A DNA stretch of 64,000 nt from Cordilura impudica (taxonomy: Eukaryota > Arthropoda > Insecta > Diptera > Scathophagidae), in the NCBI GenBank assembly GCA_963682025.1, contig OY821522.1, positions 26,443,934 to 26,507,933 on the forward strand, in the 5' to 3' direction. The position numbers and the translations under genes were made by a program. Below the pieces are notes generated by a model. It did no database searches. It was not told the origin of the DNA and was given only the letters and a program-made list of their open reading frames with translations. Of this stretch, positions 11,505 to 21,572 are shown in pieces. Position 1 is the stretch's first letter. Each line of letters starts with the position of its first letter.

Positions 11505-11946
11505 AAAACTAAAAATGAAGAATGGTTGAAAACGGGCCTCACAGTACAAATTGAGAAAAAGGCATTTGGTCGATCTAAAAAGGACTACGAAAATGTTCAA
11601 TCAAGGACAAAAAAAAAAAAAACAAGAAGAAATCATTAGTAACCATTCGCCTAATGAAATTAAGGATTCCTTTAAATCAGCCTTGACACGCACGCAACTA
11701 AAGGAAGCCGCTAAAATTGTAGATGTGTTACCAACTGCATCTCCTAAGCGGTTGAAGCGTATGGTGCAAAGTATTTCAACGCCAAAATCGTCAACATCAT
11801 TTACAGAAGTGGATGCGTTAGCTCCTATTTTAAATTTGGGATTGACAAGAAATAAATATGGTATTTTGAGAAAAGCTCTCAAAGAAAAAGATTTGATAAA
11901 GGAAACAAAAAATAAAATTCTACCATCTAATGTGATATTTTTATGA
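11505..11946 (+). pseudogene. Transib transposase, N-terminal piece
   Basis: A lysine-rich start with KKAFGRSKKDYENVQSRTKK is followed by a frameshift in the A run at 11611-11622. It continues with EIKDSFKSALTRTQLKEAAK and ALAPILNLGLTRNKYGILRK, ending in LPSNVIFL and a stop at 11944-11946. The last part resembles the LxxxxLTxxQYxxLR segment that precedes the catalytic core in RAG1-like Transib transposases. The catalytic core does not follow. The frameshift and the deletion make it non-functional. Confidence 0.6.
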
Positions 11947-12049
11947 CATCATTAGTACCATTAAAAATGAGGCTATATAATGAGACAAGTTCTTCTTCTA
12001 GTGAGAGAGAATATCAGGACATTGGAGTAATTTAACACCCGGATCTAAG

Positions 12050-12398
12050 TTTCTATGTCGGCCAATCCGATTTGAGTACACAAAGGAAGACAAAATTATA
12101 ACACAAAGCTTAGTGACAAAGAATGCATTGGGAGAACTGACTGAAGAAGCACAAGAAGCTAGAAACAGAGATGTCAAACACTTTAGACCTTTTTAATACA
12201 AGAAAATGTAGCAAAGAAGCCCAAAATTCCGATTTAATGGAATATTTATTGATATCATCAGATCCAGTAATATACTCCATAAGAACAAAATGGTTACCAA
12301 AAATAAGTCTTGAAATAGAAAATGATGATTCCGAAGCTATGGATATAAAACATCTTTTATCTTTTGATATTTCTGATTGTTTTGTAGAAAATAACTAG
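12050..12398 (+). pseudogene. Transib transposase, RAG1-like C-terminal piece
   Basis: A short segment (RPIRFEYTKEDKIITQ, from about 12060) looks like the start of the catalytic region. It jumps directly to LGELTEEAQEARNRDVKHFR (about 12128-12190) and, after a frame change near 12195, to RKCSKEAQNSDLMEYLLIS and a stop at 12396-12398. The ExxxxxNxxxxxFRxxxxRK.....DL pattern matches the C-terminal end of RAG1 and Transib transposases. The intervening DDE core is absent, so the deletion junction lies near 12105-12125. The protein cannot catalyse transposition. Confidence 0.7.
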
Positions 12399-12629
12399 TA
12401 AAAACGCAGACAATTGTTATGTAATTTTAAGCCTATTATAAATCAAATAAAAAAATACTCATTAAAAAAAATTTAGTTATATTTGTTATTTAATAATGAA
12501 AATATCTTAGGCATGGGCTTTTTACCAGTTTTTTTTTTTTTTTGTATAAAATCAGCATCAGAGTTTCGGGCAATTTTATGATCAGTTGAAACTCATTAGG
12601 TAGATATTTCATACACCATTAACTTATAA

Positions 12630-12712
12630 TTATACCTTCTTTGAAAAGATATTAAAATTATTTGAAGTAATAAAAACGTATGTAACCCTTTACCAAAAAA
12701 CAATAAAAACAA
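12630..12712 (-). repeat. Inverted sub-copy of Transib 5' subterminal region
   Basis: The reverse complement of 11425-11510 recurs here (AAAAGATATTAAAATTATTT, AACCCTTTACCAAAAAACAA) and resumes at 13497-13530 after M1 copy 2. This places an inverted second copy of the left subterminal DNA inside the element. It preserves an M1-free version of the insertion site. Confidence 0.7.
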
Positions 12713-13496
12713 GTAAGAAAATTATAGTCGGTCTAGACCGACTATACGATACCCTATACCATGCGTTTAGAAACCCTATCTCTTAGGCCCAACTAACTGG
12801 ACATTGAAAATAAGCAAAAACCAAATTTGAGTGGGATTTTTATTAATTTTTTTGGCTGCAGATATGAAAAAATTCATATCGGATGCTATATCTATAAAGG
12901 GACTAGGTCCAAAAATGGACCGATCCTGATCATGTTTGGTAAAGTCTCTTGTATTTTGCAAAAATATGTACAAACAAAATTTGAGAAGAATCAGTTCAAT
13001 ATTTTTGTTTTTTAATAGATTTAAGTGAAGATCGGGAAGCAGCTCTATATGGGGTCAAAGGGATCATTTTTGGACTACTCATTAGTGGATGTAATGAACG
13101 CATACAAACCCAATTTGAGTAATATCTATATGACAATTTGGATCTTATGGCAATTTATGTCGATTTCATATGGGTTATTTGTATGGGGGCTAGGTCTGAA
13201 CATGGACCGATTCTCACCAATTTCAATAGCGTTCATCCCATGGCCGATAAAAGCTTATATACCAAATTTCATCAAAATATATTCATATTTGCGACCTGCA
13301 GTTTGATTACAAGCTTTACATGGACACACAGACGGACGGACGGACGGACGGACGGACGGACATTGTTAAATCAACTCAGAAAGTGATTCTGATTCGATCG
13401 GTATAATTAAAGATGGGTCTAGGTCAAATATTTTTGGTTGTTACAAACAGCAGCACAAAGTCATTATACCCAAACCACATAGTGGTATAGGGTATA
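12713..13496 (-). mobile_element. M1 element copy 2, inside Transib
   Basis: It begins ACAAGTAAGAAAATTATAG, has the perfect palindrome AGTCGGTCTAGACCGACT at 12725-12742, a (GGAC)n tract at 13330-13361 and ends ACCACATAGTGGTATAGGGTATA. The uninterrupted site in the inverted sub-copy at about 11426-11445 shows that joining the flanks restores CAATAAAAAATATGTC without a duplicated target, within the ambiguity of the A run. Three internal ~150-bp repeats are visible at CTAGGTC/GGACCGAT landmarks (12903, 13056, 13190). Confidence 0.85.
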
Positions 13497-13530
13497 AATA
13501 TGTCATTCACTATGTAAATGACCATTTATA

Positions 13531-14614
13531 TGAACAAATAGAGAAATAGCTAAATTTTTGCCTGTGGAGTGTGGTTTGGGGTCATTATTTCAGCATGTTG
13601 CAATATATTTGATAGACATGTTATATATCGTTGAATAGATAAATATGTCTTCTTTAACAAGATATATAATAATAAGTAAAATTCAAAAATTTTGGGAACA
13701 CTTTTACCAAAAAAACCAAAAAAAAAACGAAAACCATAGTTTTTCTATATTTTTTTCTGAAATTTGAATATAAATATCTCAAAAACTATTAACGTTATCA
13801 AAATGATTTTTTGAAGTATTTTAGATAATTTAAATGTCGTTCTGAATCAATCAATAAAATATAAAAATAACTAATCTTAATATGTTTTTTATGTTAACAA
13901 AAAAAATTCGTATGAAAATTTGACTTTTTTCACCATTTAAGCCCTACTGACCACGGTTATGTAACGGCGGTGAATTTTATTGCGGCAGATAAATAAAAAT
14001 ATTTGGAGCTTTAATACTGCGGTGAAATATTTGAAGAAATCGAGCGGATATTTTTGTATTAACTTTTAAAACTTAGTTTTTTTTTAAAAAATTGCCCAAT
14101 TTCGTCCAATGCTGGACGTAGGGTGCATGTCCAAAAATATTAAAAATTTCGCTTACAACCATTCTTGAAGCATATTCTTTTAAAATATGTAGAAAAATAT
14201 ATACATGTTTTACCAAGGTTGTGACAAAAAAGTGAAAGAATGAAGGGTATTTTTTTGTCAAAAAATTGCAATTGTGCTCACTAAACGGTTTGAAATAATT
14301 CAAAAAATACCTCAGCGTATTTTTTTAAAAAGTACTGGCCATCGCTACATATTTTTAGATTTTTTTTGTCTATTTTAATAAAAATGTTATTTGCGAAAAA
14401 CCAAGAAAGAATTTGGTGAAAAGTTCAAATGTTGATTTTTAAAATCAAATAGTTTTTAAACCATAAGCGATAACTAGGTAGTATAAGCAAGCTTTTTGTT
14501 AATAATTTAATGGTTATTGGAAAATTTTAAAAACGTAAAAATCACTTCATATTTATAAAAGTTAAAAGCTTTGAAAGCATTTTCCACCTCGAGGTGGTCG
14601 ATTTTGGCACCCTT
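13531..14614. other. Non-coding interior of the Transib element
   Basis: This AT-rich stretch lies between the inverted subterminal copy and the right terminal repeat. No ORF with recognisable features is seen on either strand. A short plus-strand word TCGAGGTGGTCGATTTTGGC lies near 14588. Confidence 0.5.
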
Positions 14615-14770
14615 TAGCTCACCCTGTGTTACAACAGGGTATCTCAAAAATAAACATTTTGAAAGCCCATATCCTTGACTACAATCGCCTAGAATATACT
14701 ATTCCAATCCAACCAATAGTTTAGAAGTTCCAGACTTATTACCACTTTTTTTTGGTTTTGAACCACTGTG
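14615..14770 (-). repeat. Transib right terminal inverted repeat
   Basis: This is the inverted counterpart of 11254-11409, ending TTTTGAACCACTGTG and followed by CGACG at 14771-14775. Confidence 0.85.
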
Positions 14771-14775
14771 CGACG

Positions 14776-15301
14776 AATACTCGGAAAGAAAAATTCGTCG
14801 TTCGTCCCAGTTGTGTTTTCAACTTAAGTCGTTTACAATCATATTTGCCAAACTGTTACACAGCCTAAGTGTATATGAAGTGTTATTGTAAATGCTATTG
14901 TTATGTAAAGCGTTTTTGAAACATCATTTAAAAAGAGTTCATATTTAGCAATTAAATAAACCTATCATAACAATGCTTATGAAAAGTTATAGAAATATTG
15001 TTATAGTAAGCTTATTCTTCAATTCAGTTACATTTCACTTATGGAATGGTTTATTGGGATGTGTGTTTATTAAATTTGTTAATCAGCCCAATTCTAAACA
15101 AAAATTCCGCATGAAATTTCTCACTTCTCCCTTTTCCCCTATTATGAATAAAAATTCCTTCGGAAAAAAAATTTGATGGGAAAAAAGTAGTTATTCTCAA
15201 TGCACTTGAATTTGGTTTTTTCCCTCAAAAAATTTCCCATGCAAAACAGACGAGAGTTTATATAAGAACGTAAGAAGTATTTTGATAAAACAAAATTTAA
15301 A
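14776..15301. other. Unassigned AT-rich sequence
   Basis: No gene is recognised. AATTCGTCGTTCGTCCCAGT near 14807 resembles AAATTCGTTGTTCCTCCCAG at 56717, next to a Harbinger fragment. Both may belong to one older repeat family. Confidence 0.35.
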
Positions 15302-15541
15302 TAAACAAGTAAGAGTGGTAAATTCGGCTATGCCGAATCTTTGATAGCCTCCACCTGGAGGCAAACAATATTAAGTTTAACCAGGTAAATGGTTTATTTT
15401 GTAATTTTCTTTTTAATTTAAATTTTTTAATATAAAGGTGAATTTTATTTTTTACAATCCTTTTCAATTTTCCAGAACTATTAGTATAGGGCACGTTTGT
15501 GAGTCCGCATAGATCAAGTTTCAACTCTTACTTGTTTTTAT
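15302..15541. repeat. F3 short element with ACAAGTAAGAG ends
   Basis: It starts ACAAGTAAGAGTGGTAAATT with the hairpin TTCGGCTATGCCGAA and ends in the complementary CAACTCTTACTTGTT. It is therefore a fold-back of about 240 bp. The ACAAGTAAG terminus is shared with M1, and the CCTCCACC word is shared with M2. No coding capacity is seen. Confidence 0.6.
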
Positions 15542-15950
15542 TGTATTAAATCTATCTTTGTGTCTTTAATTAAGATAATTAAGATGAAAATATTTAACAA
15601 ATTGTTTTTTTTTAGTTAATATCTGAACATTTTACTGATACAAGGCAAAACTAAAACTGCCAAAAATTTCAGTCAAAACTATTTTGAATGTATTTGTTAA
15701 ATACCGCATAATTTTTTTCAATTTTAAAATTTAAAGTCTTTTTAAGTCTGGTAATAACTCTATAATATGAAGGAAGTAAATATGTGGATTCTTTAATAAC
15801 AATGACAAGTATAAAACACTTTTTTGTGCATTACATTAAAATATTATAAATTTGAACATAATTAATTTTAGAAACATAATTAATTTTAGAAAAGTGTCGG
15901 ATTAATTTTTCGATGATGCTGAAAACACATCAAAGAAATACAGAACATAA
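15542..15950. other. AT-rich spacer
   Basis: No recognisable feature is seen apart from a short direct repeat (ACATAATTAATTTTAGAAA) near 15857-15890. Confidence 0.4.
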
Positions 15951-15952
15951 AG

Positions 15953-16122
15953 ATTTTGCTTCAGTTAGTCGAGAGACGAGAAGCTCATGGATGGCTGGAG
16001 CGGGTCAAAGGTGACGACTATAAATGCGGATGCAAGGCTTTTGAAAGTATATTAAAATGCGATAAATCAGATCTAAGTATACATGCTTATAACCACTGTT
16101 ATAAAAAATCTCTTAAAACCAA
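15953..16122 (+). pseudogene. BED-type zinc-finger remnant of a hAT-like gene
   Basis: The translation contains GWLERVKGDDYKCGCKAFES, then KCDKSDLSIHAYNHCYKKS. The pattern W..V.GD...C.C.....L....S.L..H....H is that of a BED finger as found at the N-terminus of hAT transposases. The open frame is cut by the hAT element at 16123-17311 and resumes for a few codons at 17320 before a stop. No upstream start or downstream catalytic domain was found. Confidence 0.55.
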
Positions 16123-17311
16123 CAGTATTGCCATAATTTGAAATTGTAAAGATGCTAAATTGCAAAAAAAGATGCTTAAACGTACTGGAGTCTAAAACAA
16201 AGATGCTAAACTTTTTTTTCAAATTTCATTACCTTTATATTGAAAAATTATATACTTATTAATAAATTCTTTGGTTTTTAAATCGAAAAATTAATATAAA
16301 ACATATGTTTAGATTTATATTTTTTAAATTTTAATTAAAATTATTTTGGATTTCATCTGAAATTTTTTTTTAACATCAAATTGAGTTTATTTTTTTAAAC
16401 TTAAATTAAATATTTTTAATTTTAGAGGGATTTTTTTTTTATTTAAAATATAACAGAAATTACATTATCAAAAGATAGGATTATATTAGAATAATTGGTT
16501 TATGGAATCGAACATTTCTGTGATATCTTCATCTTCAAGTTCTTCTTGGCTCTGATATTTTTCTGACGATCGACTTTTATCAACGACATCGCTCGGTATA
16601 TTGTAAGTGTGACAGCACCGATTTTTCAATTTCAATCCTTCTTTTATACGTATTACAGAACATAACAACTCGGATTTCATTCTGTTCGAAGTTTACTTTT
16701 AACTAAAGCCATTAAACTAAACAAACGTTCAACTTCGGCTTTTGAGAAAAATGGATTTTCGCCAATAGATTTTTTCAATCCATAAAGGGGTTGTATTCTG
16801 TGTTGTATCCCAGTTTTGTTCTGTGATATAACTCCACTGGATTTGAATTTTTTCGGTTTCAGATGATATAAATTTAAACTCTTCTAATAGGTATATTGGT
16901 TATCTGTTCTTTTACCCGATTTAATGTGTTTTGTATTGAAAATTTTGGCATTTTTAAAAAAAAATAATTTTTGGCAATCGACTTTCTAATTCATTAAAAA
17001 CTGTTGTTGGTGTTTACATTCTTCTATTTCAAAATGTTTTGTTATATTTGTTGAAAGAAAGGAGCAGAGTGGTAAAAGGAGTGGTACACAAAATTACTGC
17101 ACTACACTTTGAGAAATTAAAACATATCAATACCATTAAAATTATATATTCAAAAATAATGAAAAAAAATATCAAAAAAAAGATGCTAAAAGCAACTTTT
17201 TATTAATAAAAGATTCTAAGTTAGCATCTAGCATCTTTTGATAAATTTTGGATGCTAAACGACAAAAAAAGTTGCTAAGTCTAGCAACTAAAAACTAAAA
17301 CGGCAACACTG
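16123..17311 (-). mobile_element. 1.2-kb hAT element with 8-bp target duplication
   Basis: The left end starts CAGTATTGCCATAATTT and the right end, inverted, starts CAGTGTTGCCGTTTTAG. Both are flanked by the identical 8-mer AAAACCAA (16115-16122 and 17312-17319). CAGTG-type ends with an 8-bp duplication are diagnostic of hAT. Both subterminal regions are rich in AGATGCTAAA-type words (16152, 16200, 17188, and inverted near 17228), typical of hAT transposase-binding repeats. The interior keeps only a C-terminal transposase remnant, so this copy is non-autonomous. Confidence 0.88.
16486..16770 (-). pseudogene. hAT transposase C-terminal dimerisation remnant
   Basis: On the minus strand the sequence reads FFSKAEVERLFSLMALVKSK followed, after a stop or frame change near 16681, by MKSELLCSVIRIKEGLKL. 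This fits the hAT C-terminal block (ERxFSLM..IK.KLR.RM....L......I). An acidic tail (QEELEDEDITEMFD) ends at 16486. The N-terminal BED and RNase-H-like catalytic parts are missing. Confidence 0.6.
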
Positions 17312-17319
17312 AAAACCAA

Positions 17320-18460
17320 GAACAAATATTCTGTTTGAGTTATAACATCTCATTTGCAAGCCATTTTATTTGTGTAAATTTTAAATGCACATCTAGCCAT
17401 ATCAAAAAGATGAATTATACAGAATTGTAAAAAGTTTTTTTTATAATATCTGTATGTTTTTTATATTATTCTTATGTAATTCTCATGATATTTTTATCTC
17501 ATTTTTTATATTTTTTTTCTTTGTTTTTATGTTATTTTTACATAATTGAAATTGAAAATGTACAAATTAAAAATAAATTTTAAAAAAAGGAGTGTAGGGG
17601 AAAAAAGTGGGTGTAGGGAAAAAAGGGAATTTTTTTCATAAGCATAGAGATTTCTGAAAAAAACTCCTGGCATAACTAGTACCTATTAAAAACCAATGTA
17701 AAAACTCACAAAACAACGCGACGTAAACTTGCTTTGTTCAAAAGCTTCCATAAGACTGAATGAAATTGTTGCTTACTTTACTCTTTTGTGAGTATTTTCG
17801 TTTTTGTTCGGCTGTATACATATAAGAAGCCGATTAGGGTTCGGTTTACTCGTGCTGCTACGCATATGTTTGTGTGTTAACAAAAATATACGATATCCCA
17901 GTCATCATTTCGAAGATTGTTTTAACAAAAATTACCTTACTGTGTCTTCTTCGAGCACTTTTGATGATTAAAAACTGATTAATCACATGCGCTATTAGAA
18001 AAAGACTAGAAAATGATGTTTGCTTTCTCTTTAAAAGTGATTTATAGAAAAATTACATTAAATAAGACTCAAAAATGAGTCGAAACTGATCAGAAAAGCG
18101 GATAAAAAGGACTCTCAAGAAGATTCGCGGGTAAGGTAATATTTAATCCCAACAAAAGAATATTTTGTGATCAGCAAAAGGGCGCATTTATGACTGTTTT
18201 AATAGCACATATGAGTCAAAAAGACTCTTCATGATCATTTATTGCATAAAATGCTTACTGGGATTTTATTCACTATCTGTAGAAACAGGTTTTTTAAGTA
18301 AAACAAATCTGCACACAATTTCAATTCTATTTCGTTCACTATGATACGATCACTTTGTTTACTAGCTACCAGTAAAATAAGAAAAGAGTATTATAATACA
18401 GCATAATGACGAATTGTACTTCTCAATTAGTTTATTTTTAATGTGCCATAAGAAGTTCGG
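17320..18460. other. Unassigned intergenic sequence
   Basis: No gene or RNA is recognised. A G-rich patch (GGAGTGTAGGGGAAAAAAGT near 17589) stands out from the AT-rich surroundings. The region 17690-18420 is less AT-biased than its surroundings but carries no long open frame on either strand. Confidence 0.4.
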
Positions 18461-18728
18461 TTTGTGCTAAGAAAAGCATGAATATATATTTCCCAGGGCG
18501 AAGCTTCATCATTGCACTTTGATTGAGTTGAGCTCCGCGACTATTCATAATGTGAATAGCTCGTGTCTAAAATTTTTGGTAGTTGGGAATGGCGTTTGTG
18601 TTAAGAAAAGCATAAATGCATGTTTCCCAGGGCAAGGTTCGATCATTGCACATTGATTGAGCTGAGCTCCGTGGTTATTCTTAATGTGGATAACTCTTGA
18701 AACAAAATTTTGGGAATGGCGTTTGCCT
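18461..18728 (+). repeat. Tandem duplication, 134-bp unit
   Basis: Two adjacent degenerate units start TTTGTGCTAAGAAAAGCATG (18461) and TTTGTGTTAAGAAAAGCATA (18595). Both carry TTTCCCAGGGC, ATCATTGCAC and GAGCTCCG. The 3' border GGGAATGGCGTTTG recurs at 18585 and 18712. It may be a small satellite or part of a larger unrecognised element. The short frames in it are not supported as genes. Confidence 0.65.
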
Positions 18729-18849
18729 CCGTTCCCGACATTAAATAACAAATTTTAAAAGTTTATTGTAATTAACGTCTTTTTTTAACATCTGACAAAA
18801 AATAGTATTTTTCTAAACACCAAATTTTTTCTTGGGTTTTATGGTTTAC

Positions 18850-19198
18850 CTACCTACTACTTTTGAATGCAAGTATGCAGGGTTTATACATGTACTAAAA
18901 ATACAACTCTTAAAACCATACTATTTTTGCAACTCTAAAAATTTCAGAATTTTGTATAAATAAAATAAAATTCCGATCTATTTTAATATGCGCTTATTAT
19001 GGATATACATATACAGAATATATGAATATTATTTATAGAATTTTGATATTGGCAACAGTAGTATGTATCAATTTGTAACACTTTGTGATGTTATAAAAAT
19101 CGCAGAATATTGATATTGATTTTACATAGTTTCTTTTATTAATTAGTTAACTTAAATATTACACCAAAAAATATTGATATTGATGAATTTTTATATTA
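18850..19198 (+). repeat. R1 fragment
   Basis: This contains TTTCAGAATTTTGTATAAAT, TGCGCTTATTATGGATATAC and GTGATGTTATAAAAATCGCA, matching R1 segments near 2810-2890 and 4890-5380. It holds the uninterrupted site for the Harbinger MITE at about 19083. Confidence 0.7.
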
Positions 19199-19760
19199 TA
19201 AACACAACGACCACAAAAACAACATGTACGGCTATGACAAAATACAAAATTTAGGAAAACAATATAGGAAAACGTCATATTTTTTTTACCTTTTCAGTGA
19301 TTTCTCGGCACCTATGAAACCTATTGTCATGATTTAAAAACAGAAGCCTTCTCATGATGTTAGTGAATCATTCTCACTAAAAACGAGCGCCCTAGCTGTC
19401 CTATTGAGGGCGTTATCACAAGAACACATATTCAAATCATATTTTCTCAAGACTTTTTTTACTTCTTCGCTCAATTCTTGGGACCAGATTAACCGATTTG
19501 GACGATTTTAAATAACAAACTTTTCAGGATGTTAGTGAATCATTTTTTATACCAACGAGAACCCTAGCTACCCGATTGAAGCCGTCATCGTGATTTCCAC
19601 AGACGGACAGCCGGACAGGCGGACATCGCTATATCAACTTCGCTTGTTATAAGGATCACAAATATATATATTTTATGGGGTCCAGATTTTTTTTTCCTAA
19701 TTATTACAAACGGAATGACAAACTTATATATACCCTCTGCACACTGGGATGGAGGGTATA
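19199..19760 (-). mobile_element. M2 element copy
   Basis: On the minus strand it starts TATACCCTCCATCCCAGTG, followed by AGAGGGTATATATAAG, GGACCCCATAAAATATATA, TGATCCTTATAACAAGCGAA and a GTCCGCCTGTCCGGCTGTCC tract. It parallels the copy at 10196-10985 along its length, including CCTAGCTG and CATTCTCACTAAAA words. Confidence 0.7.
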
Positions 19761-19811
19761 ATAAGACCAGCTAAGGCAAATTTCTTCGCTGAAAAATTTT
19801 CTAATACTAAT

Positions 19812-20612
19812 ACTATGAGAAGGTTTCTCTTTGGAAAATAATGAAAATAAGTCTAATAGGTCCCGAGAAATCACAGAAAACAAAAAAAAAATTTAAAAAT
19901 ATATATTTCTATATTGTTCTTGTTGATATTCTAGATGTTGAATTTATGTCATAGTTATACCTGTGGATTTTGTGGTGTGATAATATAATAAAAACGGACT
20001 CAAAAATACCAAGGTAGAATAATTTAAAAGTTTCCATTGTTTTGGCATCACTAAAAAATTTGTCAGATCATTTTTGTCACCGTCTGTCTGTCTGTGGAAA
20101 TCACGATCACGAAACCCATCGGAGAGCTAGGGTACTCGATCGCATAGAAAATGATTTGTTAACATCCTGAGAAGTTTGCTATTTAAAATCGTCCATATCG
20201 GTTTTATAGGTCCCGAGAATTGAATGGAGAAGTAAAAAAAGTCTTGAAAAAATATGATTTGTCTATGTTGTTCTTTTCATGATCACACCCTCAATAAGCT
20301 AGCTAGGGTGCTCATTTTTAGTGAAGATGATTCACAAACACTATGAGAAGGTTTCTCTTTGGAAAATAATGAAAATAGGTCTAATACGTCGCGAGAAATC
20401 ACAGAAAACAAAAAAAATTTAAAAATATATATTTCTATATTGTTCTTGTTGATATTTTAGATGTTGAATTTATGTCATAGTTATACCTGTGGATTTTGTG
20501 GTGTGATAATATAATAAAAACTGACTCAAAAATACCAAGGTAGAATAATTTAAAAGTTTCCATTGTTTTGGCATCACTAAAAAAATTTGTCAGATCATTT
20601 TTGTCACCGCCA
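19812..20612 (+). repeat. Duplicated ~270-bp block, 528 bp apart
   Basis: ACTATGAGAAGGTTTCTCTT at 19812 recurs at 20340, and the match runs through TTCCATTGTTTTGGCATCAC and TTTGTCACCG (to about 20082 and 20611). Between them, 20083-20339 holds M2-like sequence (GTCTGTCTG, CCTCAATAAGC, GTGCTCATTTTTAGTG). After 20612 the sequence continues as the inverted equivalent of 10200-10260. This looks like unequal exchange or repeat growth within M2-type elements. Confidence 0.7.
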
Positions 20613-20845
20613 TGAGTCTACCTGCAAAGCTTCAGATCGATTGGGTCACGGGAAAAGGATTAAAAATCGATCCAAAATTTTGTCGACAAACAGACAAATA
20701 ATGCTACACTACCTAGTTGTTAATAAAAAAAAAATAATGCAAATTTACCAAAAAAATTTATTATGTATTAATTTATTTAAAGAAAAACACATCATTAACT
20801 TTTGATGTATATTAAATAAAAAATATATATATATGTATATATATT

Positions 20846-21000
20846 TGACCTTCTCCGAGAAAAGTGACCTAGTGTGACAAAAAACGGGTTGTGTCAAAAA
20901 CGGTGGATTCTGGTACCCAAAAGGGTGTAGAAACTTTAAATGCGTTTTTTTCTCAAAACTTAATTTTCATACACTAGGTCCCTTTTCTCGGAGAAGGTCA
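20846..21000. mobile_element. 155-bp palindromic MITE
   Basis: The left arm TGACCTTCTCCGAGAAAAGT (with GACCTAGTGT following) is matched by the inverted right arm ending CTCGGAGAAGGTCA at 21000. The arms are about 30 bp with one or two mismatches. It lies next to R1 sequence in AT-rich DNA, and the target duplication cannot be resolved. No coding capacity is present. Confidence 0.65.
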
Positions 21001-21219
21001 CATATAATCAATATTCTGCGATTTTTACAACATCGCAAAATGTTAAAAATACACAATACTTTTACATATATCAAAATACTTTAAATAATATACATACGTA
21101 TATCCTATATTTGTTTATCCATAATAACCGCATATTAGAAATAAATCGGTATATTATATTATTTAAATATTATTTATCAATCTTTTCATAGCATTCTAAT
21201 TAACACGAGTATGTATAAG
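21001..21219 (-). repeat. R1 copy 2 (inverted), first segment
   Basis: It contains ATCAATATTCTGCGATTTTT and ATCCATAATAACCGCATATT, the reverse complement of R1 near 4890-5380 and 2860-2890. It ends at the left target duplication (GTATAAG, 21213-21219) of the P-like element and resumes at 24588. Confidence 0.7.
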
Positions 21220-21572
21220 CAAAGAGTATGAAATTATATAGAGTGCCCATCAAGAACAAAAAATATTTTCAACGTAGGTCGCTGCTGTTGGTGGCCTACA
21301 CTTCGTTAATGTACTACCATTCTTCGCTGACAATCGTGTCTTTGTTTTACTATATGAGTAGTGTGAGCAAAGAGAAGCAAAATATCAAAAGCATGTGTAA
21401 AGTAAAAGCAAAATTACAACAACAAAGACAATTATGTTTTGTTGCTTGCATTGTTCCGAAATAAAAAATGCCCATAGAAAAAAATTCCCATAGTAACAAT
21501 AATTTATATGATACTTCATATAAAATTTAAGAATGATTTAAATTAGTTTGTTTAAATAAATGTAGTATTATA

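Larger units (their letters stand above)
11254..14770 (+). mobile_element. Internally deleted Transib-superfamily transposon
   Basis: Both ends start CACAGTGGTTCAAAACC in inverted orientation (11254 and 14770) and are flanked by CGACG (11249-11253 and 14771-14775). Transib elements are known for 5-bp duplications of CGNCG type and CACWRTG-like termini, and CACAGTG is the RAG recombination-signal heptamer. The interior holds N- and C-terminal pieces of a transposase with the catalytic middle missing, then an M1 insertion, then about 1.1 kb of non-coding DNA. The 5-bp duplication, terminal sequence and RAG1-like C-terminus are independent lines for the assignment. This copy is non-autonomous. 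Confidence 0.85.

Noticed and set aside
17589..17630. G-quadruplex-forming element
   Set aside because: G runs are mostly GGG or shorter with long A spacers; not enough for a firm claim.
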